This document shows, piece by piece, positions 43,542-51,718 of a stretch of DNA of 64,000 nt (the stretch's first letter is position 1; every line of letters begins with the position of its first letter). The translations under genes were made by a program, and so were the position numbers. Origin of the DNA: Bradyrhizobium tropiciagri (GTDB taxonomy: Bacteria > Pseudomonadota > Alphaproteobacteria > Rhizobiales > Xanthobacteraceae); contig NZ_JAFCKF010000003.1 of NCBI RefSeq assembly GCF_018130545.1, forward strand, positions 372,001 through 436,000, read 5' to 3'. The notes beneath the pieces were generated by a model. That model ran no database searches. It was given only the letters and a program-made list of their open reading frames with translations, and was not told where the DNA came from.

Positions 43542-44932
43542 CGCGCAGGCCTCCTCTGCCGGTTGCGCGACACCACACGGTCATCCGCGGGATTGAGTTG
43601 CCCCGGGCCCCTCCGCCGCGCAGCGCGTGCCGCGTCGCGCCGGATGCGGCGCCGGGCGCCGCCGACACGGCGCAGCAACTGACCCGGTGACCAGCCCGCG
43701 GCGCCGGGGGACGGCGAGAACAGTGCGCGCTCGACCGCGCCGATCTCGTCATTGAGCGCAGCATCATGGGCGGCGGTCCTGAAGGCCTCGACTGTGTGCT
43801 GCGGCGCGACCGGTTCGAACCGCTGCAGCCAGTCGAGCAGCGCGAAGTAGACGGCCCTGGCGTCGCCCTTGCGCGCGGCGCGCCGCAGCGCCCTGAACGC
43901 GAAAGTCTCCGACCGCAGATAGGCCGCGCGATGCCGGCGATGACGGGCCACGATCGCCCGCACCATCAGCGGCATCAGCCAGCCGAGCCCGGCGAGCGCC
44001 AGCAGCGCGAGCGTGGCCGCCTGCCAATGATCGACGATGACATCGCGCAAGGCCCCCCACGAGCCGCCTACGCGGGACGTATCGGTCGACGATGCACCAC
44101 GTGCTGCCGGATTTACCGCAACATGCAGCGTCACCGCATCGACATGCGCGATATCGATCCTTTGCGCATCGATGTTCCACCAGTGCAGGTCGACCGGCGG
44201 CAGCACATAATCGCCGGCCTTCTCGAGCATGTAGACCGCGCTGTCGACGCGCACTGACGACAAGACCTCGGGGCGCCCCTCGGTCTTGTCCTGAAGCGAC
44301 GGCTGCGCGGGATAGAGTTTGAGCCCGTCGAGCGTGGCGAACTTCACCGGAGGCAGCAGCATCGCCGGAATGCCTTCGGCTTTGACGGTCACCGTACGCG
44401 TGACAGCGTCCCCGGTCTTGAGCTGATCCGACGAACGGCTGACGGTCTGCTCGATCGACAGATTGCGCGCCGCCAGGAATGGCTGCAGGGCCGATGCCGC
44501 GTCCGGAATGAACGCTTCGAATGCGATCCGCGGCAGCGCAAGCGTGGCCTCGCGTGTCGCCGGCGGCTCGGCTGCGTATTTGATGGTGATGGTTTGACCA
44601 GAGATCGCGTAGCTGCCCGGCTCCTGCGGATGGATGGCAAATTCGAACCGGACACCGGCATAGGTGAGGCCGTCGCGCTCCTCGCTCTCATTGGCGCTGC
44701 GCAACTGGCGGGTCACGGCATTGCGCACCTGGAAGCCCGGCAACTCAGGTGGCGCCGTCATGTAGTTCGGCGCCAGCACCTCGATCCGCAGCGTGGCCGC
44801 CTGCCCCACCACGACGCGCGGCGGATCGAGCGTCACCCGCACGATCGGCTCCGGCGCGCTTTGCTGGGCGAGCGTCGCGCAGGGTGCGACCAGGCTGAAC
44901 ATCAGGGTTGCGATCGCGAGCGGGCGCCTCAT
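43538..44932 (-). CDS. BatD-like exported membrane protein
   Basis: A 464-residue protein. A signal peptide (ATLMFSLVAPCATLA) leads to a beta-rich BatD region (VRVTLDPPRVVVGQAATLRI, GVRFEFAIHPQEPGSYAISG). A membrane helix follows near residue 310 (ATLALLALAGLGWLMPLMVR), then a cytoplasmic helical part (ALRRAARKGDARAVYFALLD) and a very basic Arg-rich tail. BatD is part of the Bat (Bacteroides aerotolerance) set, an envelope complex of unclear mechanism. It overlaps its neighbours by four bases on both sides. Confidence 0.82.
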   Translation of the reverse strand: MRRPLAIATLMFSLVAPCATLAQQSAPEPIVRVTLDPPRVVVGQAATLRIEVLAPNYMTAPPELPGFQVRNAVTRQLRSANESEERDGLTYAGVRFEFAIHPQEPGSYAISGQTITIKYAAEPPATREATLALPRIAFEAFIPDAASALQPFLAARNLSIEQTVSRSSDQLKTGDAVTRTVTVKAEGIPAMLLPPVKFATLDGLKLYPAQPSLQDKTEGRPEVLSSVRVDSAVYMLEKAGDYVLPPVDLHWWNIDAQRIDIAHVDAVTLHVAVNPAARGASSTDTSRVGGSWGALRDVIVDHWQAATLALLALAGLGWLMPLMVRAIVARHRRHRAAYLRSETFAFRALRRAARKGDARAVYFALLDWLQRFEPVAPQHTVEAFRTAAHDAALNDEIGAVERALFSPSPGAAGWSPGQLLRRVGGARRRIRRDAARAARRRGPGQLNPADDRVVSRNRQRRPAR

Positions 44933-46452
44933 GGCTTTGCTCCCGCGGGCTGCGCTGCATCCTGGATGGCAAATTTCAGCTTGAGGAAATCGGCCGGGGT
45001 AGTCTGGACCTGACGCATCCAGGCTTCGGCAGCGCCGGGTGTGGTCAGATCCGCCGGCGTCACCAGGATCTTCTTGCCACCCTTCTGGGTCGGGTCGACG
45101 CGCATCTCGTCGGCCTTCTCGTCCGGCGGCGCGCTGTCGTCCTGCTCCTGCTTCTTTCGCTTCTCCTCCTGCGCCTTGAGCGCCGCCAACACGATGGCGC
45201 GATTGGTCGTTGCGGCGACGTGGCCGGGCGCGGCTTTCAGGACCTCATCATAGGCGGCGATCGCCTTCTCATAGGCGTGGTTCTGCGCCTGGGCGTTGCC
45301 CAGCGCGAAATGTCCTTCGAGCGTATCGACGCGCGCGAATTCTTCGGCGGCAGCAATGAAGTCGAAGGCACGATAGGCGGCGATACCCCGCCACATCGGA
45401 TCGGAGAAGTGTTTGGCCGCGGTCGCGTAGTCGCCGCGGTCGAAAGCGATCCGGCCCTGCTGGTCCGGCGTCAGCCACAGATCGGCAAAGCGGCGTGGCT
45501 CTTCCGCTTTGGCGGACGACAGGTGCGACAGCACGACGAAGGCGACAACCCAGGCCACCGTCGTGCCGCGCCGGAACCAGAGCACGCTGAGCAATGCAAT
45601 CGGCAGCAGCAGCCAAAAGCCCTCGTCGCGCCATTGCATGCCGAACTTGATGCTTTCGGCCGCCTGATAAGAGGTTTCGATCCGGCGTTCGAGCGCCGCA
45701 ATATCGGCATCGTCGATACTGACCTGGACGACGTCCGGATGGAACCCGAGCGTCGCGCCCTTGTGCTCCGGCGTGACGCTCAGCTTGACCAGGCCGTTCC
45801 GGCCGGCGGCCTGACGAACCGCGCCAGCCGCGTCGGCGGGATCGTCCGAGACCAGCAGGATCGTCCCAGGCACCGTGTCGGTCGCGAGCGCCTCCGCGGC
45901 GAGCCTCGCGGCCGCGGCCGCATTCTTCCCGGCTGACGGCATCAGGCCGGGCACAAGTGCCGCGAGGAAGGGTTCTATGACCGCACGATCGTCGGTCAGC
46001 GGCATCACCAGATGCGCGGTGCCTGCGTAGGCGATCAGCCCGGTTCGCGCGCCGGCACGCGCAGCGAGCAGATCCCTGATCTTCTGCTTGGCGCGTTCGA
46101 GTCGCGTCGGCGCGATGTCGGTTTCCCCCATCGAATTGTCGAGCGACAACGCGATCATCAGCGGCGCCTTGTCCTCGACGAAGGGCGGCAGTTCGCGCCG
46201 CCAGGTCGGCCCCGATAGCGCGACGATGCCGAGCGACAGCCCGGCAGCGACCAGATAGAGCGGGCTGACGCCGCGTCCCGCGCCGGGTTGCACGATGAGA
46301 TGATCGAGCAGATGCGGCGCGATCACCCCGCCCCATTGCGCCTGGGGGCTCTGCCGCCAGCGCACCCAGGCGAATACGGCAGCGACTGGAATCAGGGCGA
46401 GCAGCCAAAGCGGCCGCAGCAGATGGAACGGGATCGCGGCCGCGTCATGCAT
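44929..46452 (-). CDS. BatB/BatC-like VWA and TPR membrane protein
   Basis: A 507-residue fusion. Two N-terminal helices precede a VWA domain (ALSLDNSMGETDIAPTRLER to TILLVSDDPADAAGAVRQAA); two further helices follow at about 275-325 and then TPR repeats (FALGNAQAQNHAYEKAIAAY) with a charged C-terminal tail. This is BatB joined to BatC. The metal-ion motif, normally D-x-S-x-S, reads S-L-D-N-S here, so the VWA site is altered, unlike in the BatA protein upstream. It overlaps BatA by eight bases. Confidence 0.85.
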   Translation of the reverse strand: MHDAAAIPFHLLRPLWLLALIPVAAVFAWVRWRQSPQAQWGGVIAPHLLDHLIVQPGAGRGVSPLYLVAAGLSLGIVALSGPTWRRELPPFVEDKAPLMIALSLDNSMGETDIAPTRLERAKQKIRDLLAARAGARTGLIAYAGTAHLVMPLTDDRAVIEPFLAALVPGLMPSAGKNAAAAARLAAEALATDTVPGTILLVSDDPADAAGAVRQAAGRNGLVKLSVTPEHKGATLGFHPDVVQVSIDDADIAALERRIETSYQAAESIKFGMQWRDEGFWLLLPIALLSVLWFRRGTTVAWVVAFVVLSHLSSAKAEEPRRFADLWLTPDQQGRIAFDRGDYATAAKHFSDPMWRGIAAYRAFDFIAAAEEFARVDTLEGHFALGNAQAQNHAYEKAIAAYDEVLKAAPGHVAATTNRAIVLAALKAQEEKRKKQEQDDSAPPDEKADEMRVDPTQKGGKKILVTPADLTTPGAAEAWMRQVQTTPADFLKLKFAIQDAAQPAGAKP

Positions 46453-47443
46453 GACCGAGCGCTCCGCTCCGTCCGAGCCCGCTTTGCAGCGACAGACCGA
46501 GCCACAACAGCAGCGACAGCGTCACCGCGGCACCCAGCGGCCATTGGAATAGCGGCAGCTTCGGCCGCCATGACAACGTATCGAGCTTGGCCGGCGTGAG
46601 ACGGTCGATGTCTGCGTAGACCGCCTGCAACTGCGCAGCGTCCTCGGCGCGGAAGAAATGACCGCCCGTCGTCTCGGCAACCGACCGCAGCGCGCCGAGA
46701 TCGACACGGTTCTCGCCGGTCGCTGCGGGATCGCCGACGCCGATCGTGTCGATCACGACGCCGTCCTGACGGGCGATGTCGGCGGCATGCTCCGGAGGGA
46801 CGCGGCTCGCGGTATCATTGCCGTCGGTGAGCAGGACCAGAAGCCTCTCGCGCGCCGTGCTGGCCTGGAAGGTCTTGATCGCAAGCCCGATGGTGTCGCC
46901 GATCGCGGTCTGCTGGCCGGCCATGCCGACCTCGGTCTGCGCCAACAATGTGGTTGCGGTCTGCAGATCCTGCGTGAACGGCACCTGGACATAGGCCTTG
47001 GTGCCGAACAGCACCAGCGCGACGCGGTCGCCGCGCCGCCGCGCGATGAAATCCGTGATCACGCGCTTGACGCCGTCGAGCCGCGTCAGCATGGCGCCAT
47101 CGCCAGCGCGGAAATCGCGCTGGTCCATCGATCCGGAGATGTCCACCGCGAGCATCAGATCCCGCGCGGATACTTCACGCGTGACGGGATCGCCGACCCA
47201 TTGCGGCCGCGCCAGCGCCGCGACGACCAGCACCCAGATCACGGCAGCCGTCACCATCTGGATGCGCCGCCGCTGCAGCACGACCGCGCCGCGTTGCGGC
47301 GTCTGGCCGGTTGCGGCCGCGAGGCGGTCGAAGAACGGAACCATCACCGAGGCCTGCCGTGCGCGATACGGCGGCAGCAGCCACCACACCAGGATCGGCA
47401 GCGGCAGGATCGCGAGCATCCAGGGCCATGCGAGCTCAAACAT
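46445..47443 (-). CDS. BatA-like VWA membrane protein
   Basis: A 332-residue VWA protein. The BatA N-terminal region (LAWPWMLAILPLPILVWWLL) and a second helix (MVTAAVIWVLVVAALARPQW) flank a soluble stretch; the VWA domain has an intact MIDAS motif (LAVDISGSMDQRDFRAGDG) and LLVLLTDGNDTASRVPPEHA; a last helix (LGAAVTLSLLLWLGLSLQSG) anchors the C terminus. The start at 47443 overlaps the DUF4381 stop by eight bases. It would be a substrate-binding or scaffold part of the MoxR-Bat complex. Confidence 0.88.
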   Translation of the reverse strand: MFELAWPWMLAILPLPILVWWLLPPYRARQASVMVPFFDRLAAATGQTPQRGAVVLQRRRIQMVTAAVIWVLVVAALARPQWVGDPVTREVSARDLMLAVDISGSMDQRDFRAGDGAMLTRLDGVKRVITDFIARRRGDRVALVLFGTKAYVQVPFTQDLQTATTLLAQTEVGMAGQQTAIGDTIGLAIKTFQASTARERLLVLLTDGNDTASRVPPEHAADIARQDGVVIDTIGVGDPAATGENRVDLGALRSVAETTGGHFFRAEDAAQLQAVYADIDRLTPAKLDTLSWRPKLPLFQWPLGAAVTLSLLLWLGLSLQSGLGRSGALGHA

Positions 47444-47948
47444 GGTGCCCCCTGATCCAGCGTCGCACCAGATCCTGCAGCGACCTGAGCTCGCCGGCAT
47501 CGGCCGTCGTTCGCCCGTAAGGTGCGGTTGTGAGCAGCCGGCCCGCGCCTTGCGAGAATTCATCGCCGCCATAGCTGCGATCGAGGAACGCAAGCCAGTG
47601 CGCGCCGGCAAGTGGCGCGATGGTTTCGCGCGGAAAGGCGTCGAGCGCCGTGCGTCGCACCAGCAGCGCAAGGCCCGCCGCCATTCCGCCGGGAATGGCG
47701 GCAGAGGTCTGCTGCAGCCGGTCAAGCTCGGCGAGTGCCACACGCCGGTAGCGGTTGGCGCGGACATGCCGCAGCAGATGCCATGCCGCGACAACGATGC
47801 CGGCCGCAAGCAGCACAATCACGATCCGCGCCGCCCAGGTCGCGGGAAGCAGGCTCACCGGTTGCGGCAGCGGGATATCGATGAGGCCCGCCACGGGATC
47901 CGCGATGAGGGGGCGGGTTTCAGCCAAGGGCCACCTCCGCCTTGGCAT
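47436..47948 (-). CDS. DUF4381 domain membrane protein
   Basis: A protein of up to 170 residues. The motif IDIPLPQPVSLLPATWAARI precedes one membrane helix (IVIVLLAAGIVVAAWHLLRH), then a helical cytoplasmic domain with RRTALDAFPRETIAPLAGAH and LAFLDRSYGG, the DUF4381 pattern found in MoxR-Bat operons. The start is not settled: ATG at 47948 has no ribosome site, whereas a TTG at 47927 lies six bases after GGAGG and would overlap the DUF58 stop by only eight bases. The TTG may be the true start. Confidence 0.83.
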   Translation of the reverse strand: MPRRRWPLAETRPLIADPVAGLIDIPLPQPVSLLPATWAARIVIVLLAAGIVVAAWHLLRHVRANRYRRVALAELDRLQQTSAAIPGGMAAGLALLVRRTALDAFPRETIAPLAGAHWLAFLDRSYGGDEFSQGAGRLLTTAPYGRTTADAGELRSLQDLVRRWIRGHHV

Positions 47949-48906
47949 GACCACCACCGCGTCCGTGCCGGGCCGGCAGCCCGCCCAGCAGACGCCGGAG
48001 TTGCGGCGCCGTTTCCTCTGATGTGCTCAACGGCAGCACCGGGACGCCAAGCTCCCGCGTCCACGCGAAGACGCCCTGCAGCCGCTCCTGAGATGCCTGC
48101 GCGATACTCCGGCGGACGCTGTCGCGGCCGACTTCGAGCTGAATCTGCAGCTCGCCATCGGTGACGGTCATCCGGCTCGAGGCCGGCAAGTCGCTCTGCA
48201 GGGGATCGTGGACCAGCACGGCGACCACGTCATTGTGACGGTTCATCACCCCGATCATCCGGCGCGTCGCGTCATCGGCGCCGTCGAAGTCGCTGATGAC
48301 GATTACGGTCGCGTCATGCATCGCCCGCCGCACGGCGCATTCGAGCGCCTGGTTGAGCTTCTCCGGCGCAGTGACGATGCCGCGCCCGACGCCGAGCGCC
48401 TGGTTCTGTACGACGATGCTGGACAAGATCTGCAGCACCGTCGCGCGACTGCGCCGCGCCGCCAGCTCGACGACATCGCCGTCATTGAACACGATCGCGC
48501 CGATCCGGTCGCCGACGCCGAGCACACGCCAGGCGCCGATCGCGGCGGCCTCGGCCGCGGTCACCGACTTCATGGCGCGCCGGCTGCCGAAGAACATCGA
48601 CAGCCGCTGATCGACCACCAGCAGGGCCTGGCGGTCGCGCTCCTCGTTGAAGACCCGCACATGCGGCTTCTGCAGCCGCGCGGTCACCTTCCAGTCGATC
48701 TCCCTGACGTCGTCGCCGGGGCGATAGTCCCTGATCTCCTCGAAGTTCAGCCCGCGACCGCGCATGCGCGAGGCGAACCGGCCCGACAACAGGCTGTGCA
48801 CCGGCTGACGCGGCAGAAATGAAACCTTGCGGCTGCGATATTCAAGCGCGATCAGATCGTCGAGCCCGACATAGACACCGGACATTTTGGCTGATGTCTC
48901 GGTCAT
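47920..48906 (-). CDS. DUF58 domain protein
   Basis: A 328-residue cytoplasmic DUF58 protein (VWA-like fold). The signature RDYRPGDDVREIDWKVTARL (with QKPHVRVFNEERD after it) is intact, followed by LLVVDQRLSMFFGSRRAMKS. DUF58 proteins are regular partners of MoxR ATPases. The ATG at 48906 has a GAGGG site, with a GTG four codons earlier that overlaps the MoxR stop (GTGA) as an alternative. It sits between moxR and the DUF4381 gene. Confidence 0.92.
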   Translation of the reverse strand: MTETSAKMSGVYVGLDDLIALEYRSRKVSFLPRQPVHSLLSGRFASRMRGRGLNFEEIRDYRPGDDVREIDWKVTARLQKPHVRVFNEERDRQALLVVDQRLSMFFGSRRAMKSVTAAEAAAIGAWRVLGVGDRIGAIVFNDGDVVELAARRSRATVLQILSSIVVQNQALGVGRGIVTAPEKLNQALECAVRRAMHDATVIVISDFDGADDATRRMIGVMNRHNDVVAVLVHDPLQSDLPASSRMTVTDGELQIQLEVGRDSVRRSIAQASQERLQGVFAWTRELGVPVLPLSTSEETAPQLRRLLGGLPARHGRGGGHAKAEVALG

Positions 48907-48914
48907 AGCAACCC

Positions 48915-49910
48915 TCACGCAGCCGCGACAAGTTCGATGATCTTGTCGATCACCTGATCAGGGCCAATGCCCTGCGATACCGCCTCGTAACTCAGGATCA
49001 GCCGGTGCCGCAGGCAGTCGTGCACGACTGATCGCACGTGGTCGGGCGTGACGAAATCCTGCCCATCGAGCCACGCCCGCGCCCGCGCGCAGCGGTCAAT
49101 GGCAAGGCTGCCGCGCGGGCTGGCGCCGATCTGGATCCACTTACCCAGGGGTTCGCCGTAGCGGCCGGGAAACCGCGTCGCATAGATCAGGTCGACGATG
49201 TATTTCTCCGCAAGGTCGGAGACGAAGATGCCGTCGATCTCGCCGCGCGCGTTGAGAATGGCCTGCTGCGGCACCGGCGGCGGCTCGATGGTGCCGGCTT
49301 CCGGCCTCTGCGCATTCTCAGCACGATTGAGCTTGATGATCTCCGCTTCCGTCGCCTCATCGGGATAGGTGATCACGACATGCATCAGGAAGCGGTCGAG
49401 CTGCGCTTCGGGCAGCGGGTAGGTGCCCTCCTGCTCGATCGGGTTCTCGGTCGCGAGCACCATGAACAGATCCGGCATCTTGTAAGTCTTGCCGGCGACG
49501 GTGACCTGACGCTCCTCCATCGCCTCCAGCAGCGCCGACTGCACCTTGGCCGGCGCACGATTGATCTCGTCGGCCAGCACGAGGTTGGCGAAGATCGGCC
49601 CCTTCTGAAACTGAAACTGGCCGCCCTTCTCGGTTTGCAGATAGATTTCCGCGCCGGTCACGTCCGACGGCAACAGGTCCGGCGTGAACTGTACGCGCGA
49701 CAGGTCCGCTGCAAGGTTCTTCGCCAGCGTCTTCACTGCGCGCGTCTTGGCAAGCCCCGGCAGGCTTTCGATCAGGAGATTGCCGTTGGCCAGCAACCCG
49801 ATCAGCATGCTCTCGACCAGGTGCTCCTGACCAAGCACAGATTTGCCAATGCGCGCCTTGAGATCGAGCACGGCATTCCGGGCCGACGAAGCTGTTGTGT
49901 TCTCGTTCAT
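48915..49910 (-). CDS. MoxR-family AAA+ ATPase of the Bat-type operon
   Basis: A 331-residue AAA+ ATPase. The modified Walker A reads LLIESLPGLAKTRAVKTLAK (S-L-P-G-L-A-K-T instead of GxxGxGKT, as in the MoxR proper subfamily), Walker B is LVLADEINRAPAKVQSALLE, and sensor 1 is FMVLATENPIEQEGTYPLPE. It is distinct from the CoxD-like ATPase at 4.7 kb. MoxR ATPases act as chaperones with VWA partners, several of which are encoded directly downstream. A 137-base gap with a strong hairpin separates it from the sulfatase gene. Confidence 0.93.
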   Translation of the reverse strand: MNENTTASSARNAVLDLKARIGKSVLGQEHLVESMLIGLLANGNLLIESLPGLAKTRAVKTLAKNLAADLSRVQFTPDLLPSDVTGAEIYLQTEKGGQFQFQKGPIFANLVLADEINRAPAKVQSALLEAMEERQVTVAGKTYKMPDLFMVLATENPIEQEGTYPLPEAQLDRFLMHVVITYPDEATEAEIIKLNRAENAQRPEAGTIEPPPVPQQAILNARGEIDGIFVSDLAEKYIVDLIYATRFPGRYGEPLGKWIQIGASPRGSLAIDRCARARAWLDGQDFVTPDHVRSVVHDCLRHRLILSYEAVSQGIGPDQVIDKIIELVAAA

Positions 49911-49970
49911 CGGCGAAGACCGCAACGCAATGGAACCGGAGCTGACCATCAAATCCCGCTTATGTTTGCT

Positions 49971-50001
49971 CGGGAGGCGTCGTTTGTGCCGATGCCTCCC
50001 G
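49971..50001 (-). other. strong hairpin between sulfatase and moxR genes
   Basis: CGGGAGGCGTCG (49971-49982) pairs with CGATGCCTCCCG (49990-50001) over 12 positions, with one G-T wobble on the plus-strand reading, around a 7-nt loop. No T-tract follows on the minus strand, so it is more likely a processing or stabilising element, or a weak terminator, than a full terminator. Confidence 0.55.
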
Positions 50002-50047
50002 GCCTTGTCGTGTCACACCGCGCGCAACAGCGGGGCGGCGGGCCGTG

Positions 50048-51706
50048 TTACTTGGCGCCGGCCTTGGCAGCGTTCGCCTTGATCTTCGCTTCGACCTCGC
50101 GCGATATCTGGTCGATCGAGAAGCTCGCCTGCTCCTGGCTCGGCGGATACTCGATGAAGGTCTGCAGAAAGACCGCGGCGTGAGTCGTCAGCTGCGCCAC
50201 CTTGAAGTCGTTCCTGGCGAGCCAATCGAAGTACTGATCCGAGACGATGTCGGCCTGCTCGTAGGGATCCATGCGCAGGTGATAGAGCTTGGGGACCCGC
50301 AGCGGAGTGAATGGCTCCTGCCAGACGGCGAAGCCACCTGGATGCTTCATCTCGACAAAGACGGCCTTCCAGTCGTCGAGACGATAGGCGACGAGCACAC
50401 CATCGTCGTTGAAATAGGCGAACCAGTTTCGTGCGCTCTTCGGCTGCTGCCCTGTCACATAGGGGAGCTGATTGTAGCCATCGAGGTGGACCTTGAAGGT
50501 CTTACCACCGATCGGCGTGCCCTTCAGCAACCGCTCCTTGATGTCGGTGTCGCCGGCCGCTGCAAGAAGCGTCGGAAACCAGTCCAGACCGGAGAACATG
50601 TCGTTGGAAACCGAGCCTGGCTTGATCTTGCCCGGCCAACGGATCAAGGCCGGAACACGAAACGCGCCTTCGAAGTTCGAGTCCTTCTCGTTCCGGAATG
50701 GCGACGTGGCCGCGTCCGGCCAGGTCCAGCGATTGGGGCCGTTGTCGGTCGAGTAGATCACGATGGTATTCTCGGTGATGCCGAGGTCATCCAGCGCCTT
50801 GAGGATCTTGCCGACGTCGCCGTCGTGCTCGATCATGCCATCGGCGTAGAAGTTGCCGGGCATGCCGCTTTGGCCGGTCATCGACGGGCGCACATGCGTG
50901 AACAAATGCATCCGCGTGAAGTTCATCCAGCAGAAGAACGGCTTGTTCGCCTTGGCCTGGCGTTGAATGAAATCGACGCAGGCATCCGATGTCTCATCGT
51001 CGATCGTTTCCATCCGCTTTCGCGTCAGCGGTCCGGTATCCTCGATCTTGCCGTCGGCGCTGCATTTCAGCACGCCGCGCGGATGCTGATTGAACAGCGG
51101 ATCTTCCTTCGGGAAGGTCGGCATCTCCGGCTCTTCCTCGGCGTTGAGGTGATAGAGGTTGCCGAAGAACTCGTCGAAGCCGTGCTTGGTCGGCAGATAT
51201 TCATCCCGGTCGCCGAGATGGTTCTTGCCGAATTGCCCCGTGGCATAACCGAGCGGCTTCAGCGCCTGCGCGATGGTCACGTCGCGGTCCTGCAAGCCGA
51301 CAGTCGCACCGGGAACGCCGACCTTGGAAAGGCCGGTCCGCTTGCAGGCCTGGCCGGTGATGAAGGTGGATCGCCCGGCCGTGCAGCTGTTCTCCCCGTA
51401 ATAATCGGTGAACATCATGCCGTCCTTGGCGATACGATCGATGTTCGGTGTCCTGTAGCCGACGACGCCGAACGAATAGCAGCTCAGATTGGTCTGGCCG
51501 ATGTCGTCGCCGAAGATCACGAGGATGTTCGGCTTCTTGTCGGACGATGTCGTGGGCGATGTCGCCGCAGGCGCCGCCTTTTGCGCCTGCGCCAAAGCTT
51601 CAGAGGTCAACGCCGCCGCTGCGACGATCGACGTGGTTCCGAGCAGCACATTCCTGCGGTTGATCACCTGCTCCGTTTCGACGGTCTTGTTGTTGTCGCT
51701 ACTCAT
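50048..51706 (-). CDS. Tat-exported arylsulfatase
   Basis: A 552-residue type I sulfatase. The Tat signal has NRRNVLLG at residues 16-23 and ends SEALAQA. Metal-binding LVIFGDDIGQTNLSCYS follows. The formylglycine site is C108 in SCTAGRSTFITGQ, the C-x-A-x-R form of the sulfatase motif; GQFGKNHLGDRDEYLPTKHG and YSTDNGPNRWTWPD are further active-site blocks. It cleaves sulfate esters, substrate unknown. The gene for a formylglycine-generating enzyme lies 12 bases upstream in the same unit, and Tat export fits modification before export. Confidence 0.93.
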   Translation of the reverse strand: MSSDNNKTVETEQVINRRNVLLGTTSIVAAAALTSEALAQAQKAAPAATSPTTSSDKKPNILVIFGDDIGQTNLSCYSFGVVGYRTPNIDRIAKDGMMFTDYYGENSCTAGRSTFITGQACKRTGLSKVGVPGATVGLQDRDVTIAQALKPLGYATGQFGKNHLGDRDEYLPTKHGFDEFFGNLYHLNAEEEPEMPTFPKEDPLFNQHPRGVLKCSADGKIEDTGPLTRKRMETIDDETSDACVDFIQRQAKANKPFFCWMNFTRMHLFTHVRPSMTGQSGMPGNFYADGMIEHDGDVGKILKALDDLGITENTIVIYSTDNGPNRWTWPDAATSPFRNEKDSNFEGAFRVPALIRWPGKIKPGSVSNDMFSGLDWFPTLLAAAGDTDIKERLLKGTPIGGKTFKVHLDGYNQLPYVTGQQPKSARNWFAYFNDDGVLVAYRLDDWKAVFVEMKHPGGFAVWQEPFTPLRVPKLYHLRMDPYEQADIVSDQYFDWLARNDFKVAQLTTHAAVFLQTFIEYPPSQEQASFSIDQISREVEAKIKANAAKAGAK

Positions 51707-51718
51707 TCAACACTCCCT

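Noticed and set aside
43805-43830. tRNA-like GGTTCGAACC stretch
   Set aside because: It lies inside the BatD coding region, and no acceptor stem or anticodon arm can be built around it.
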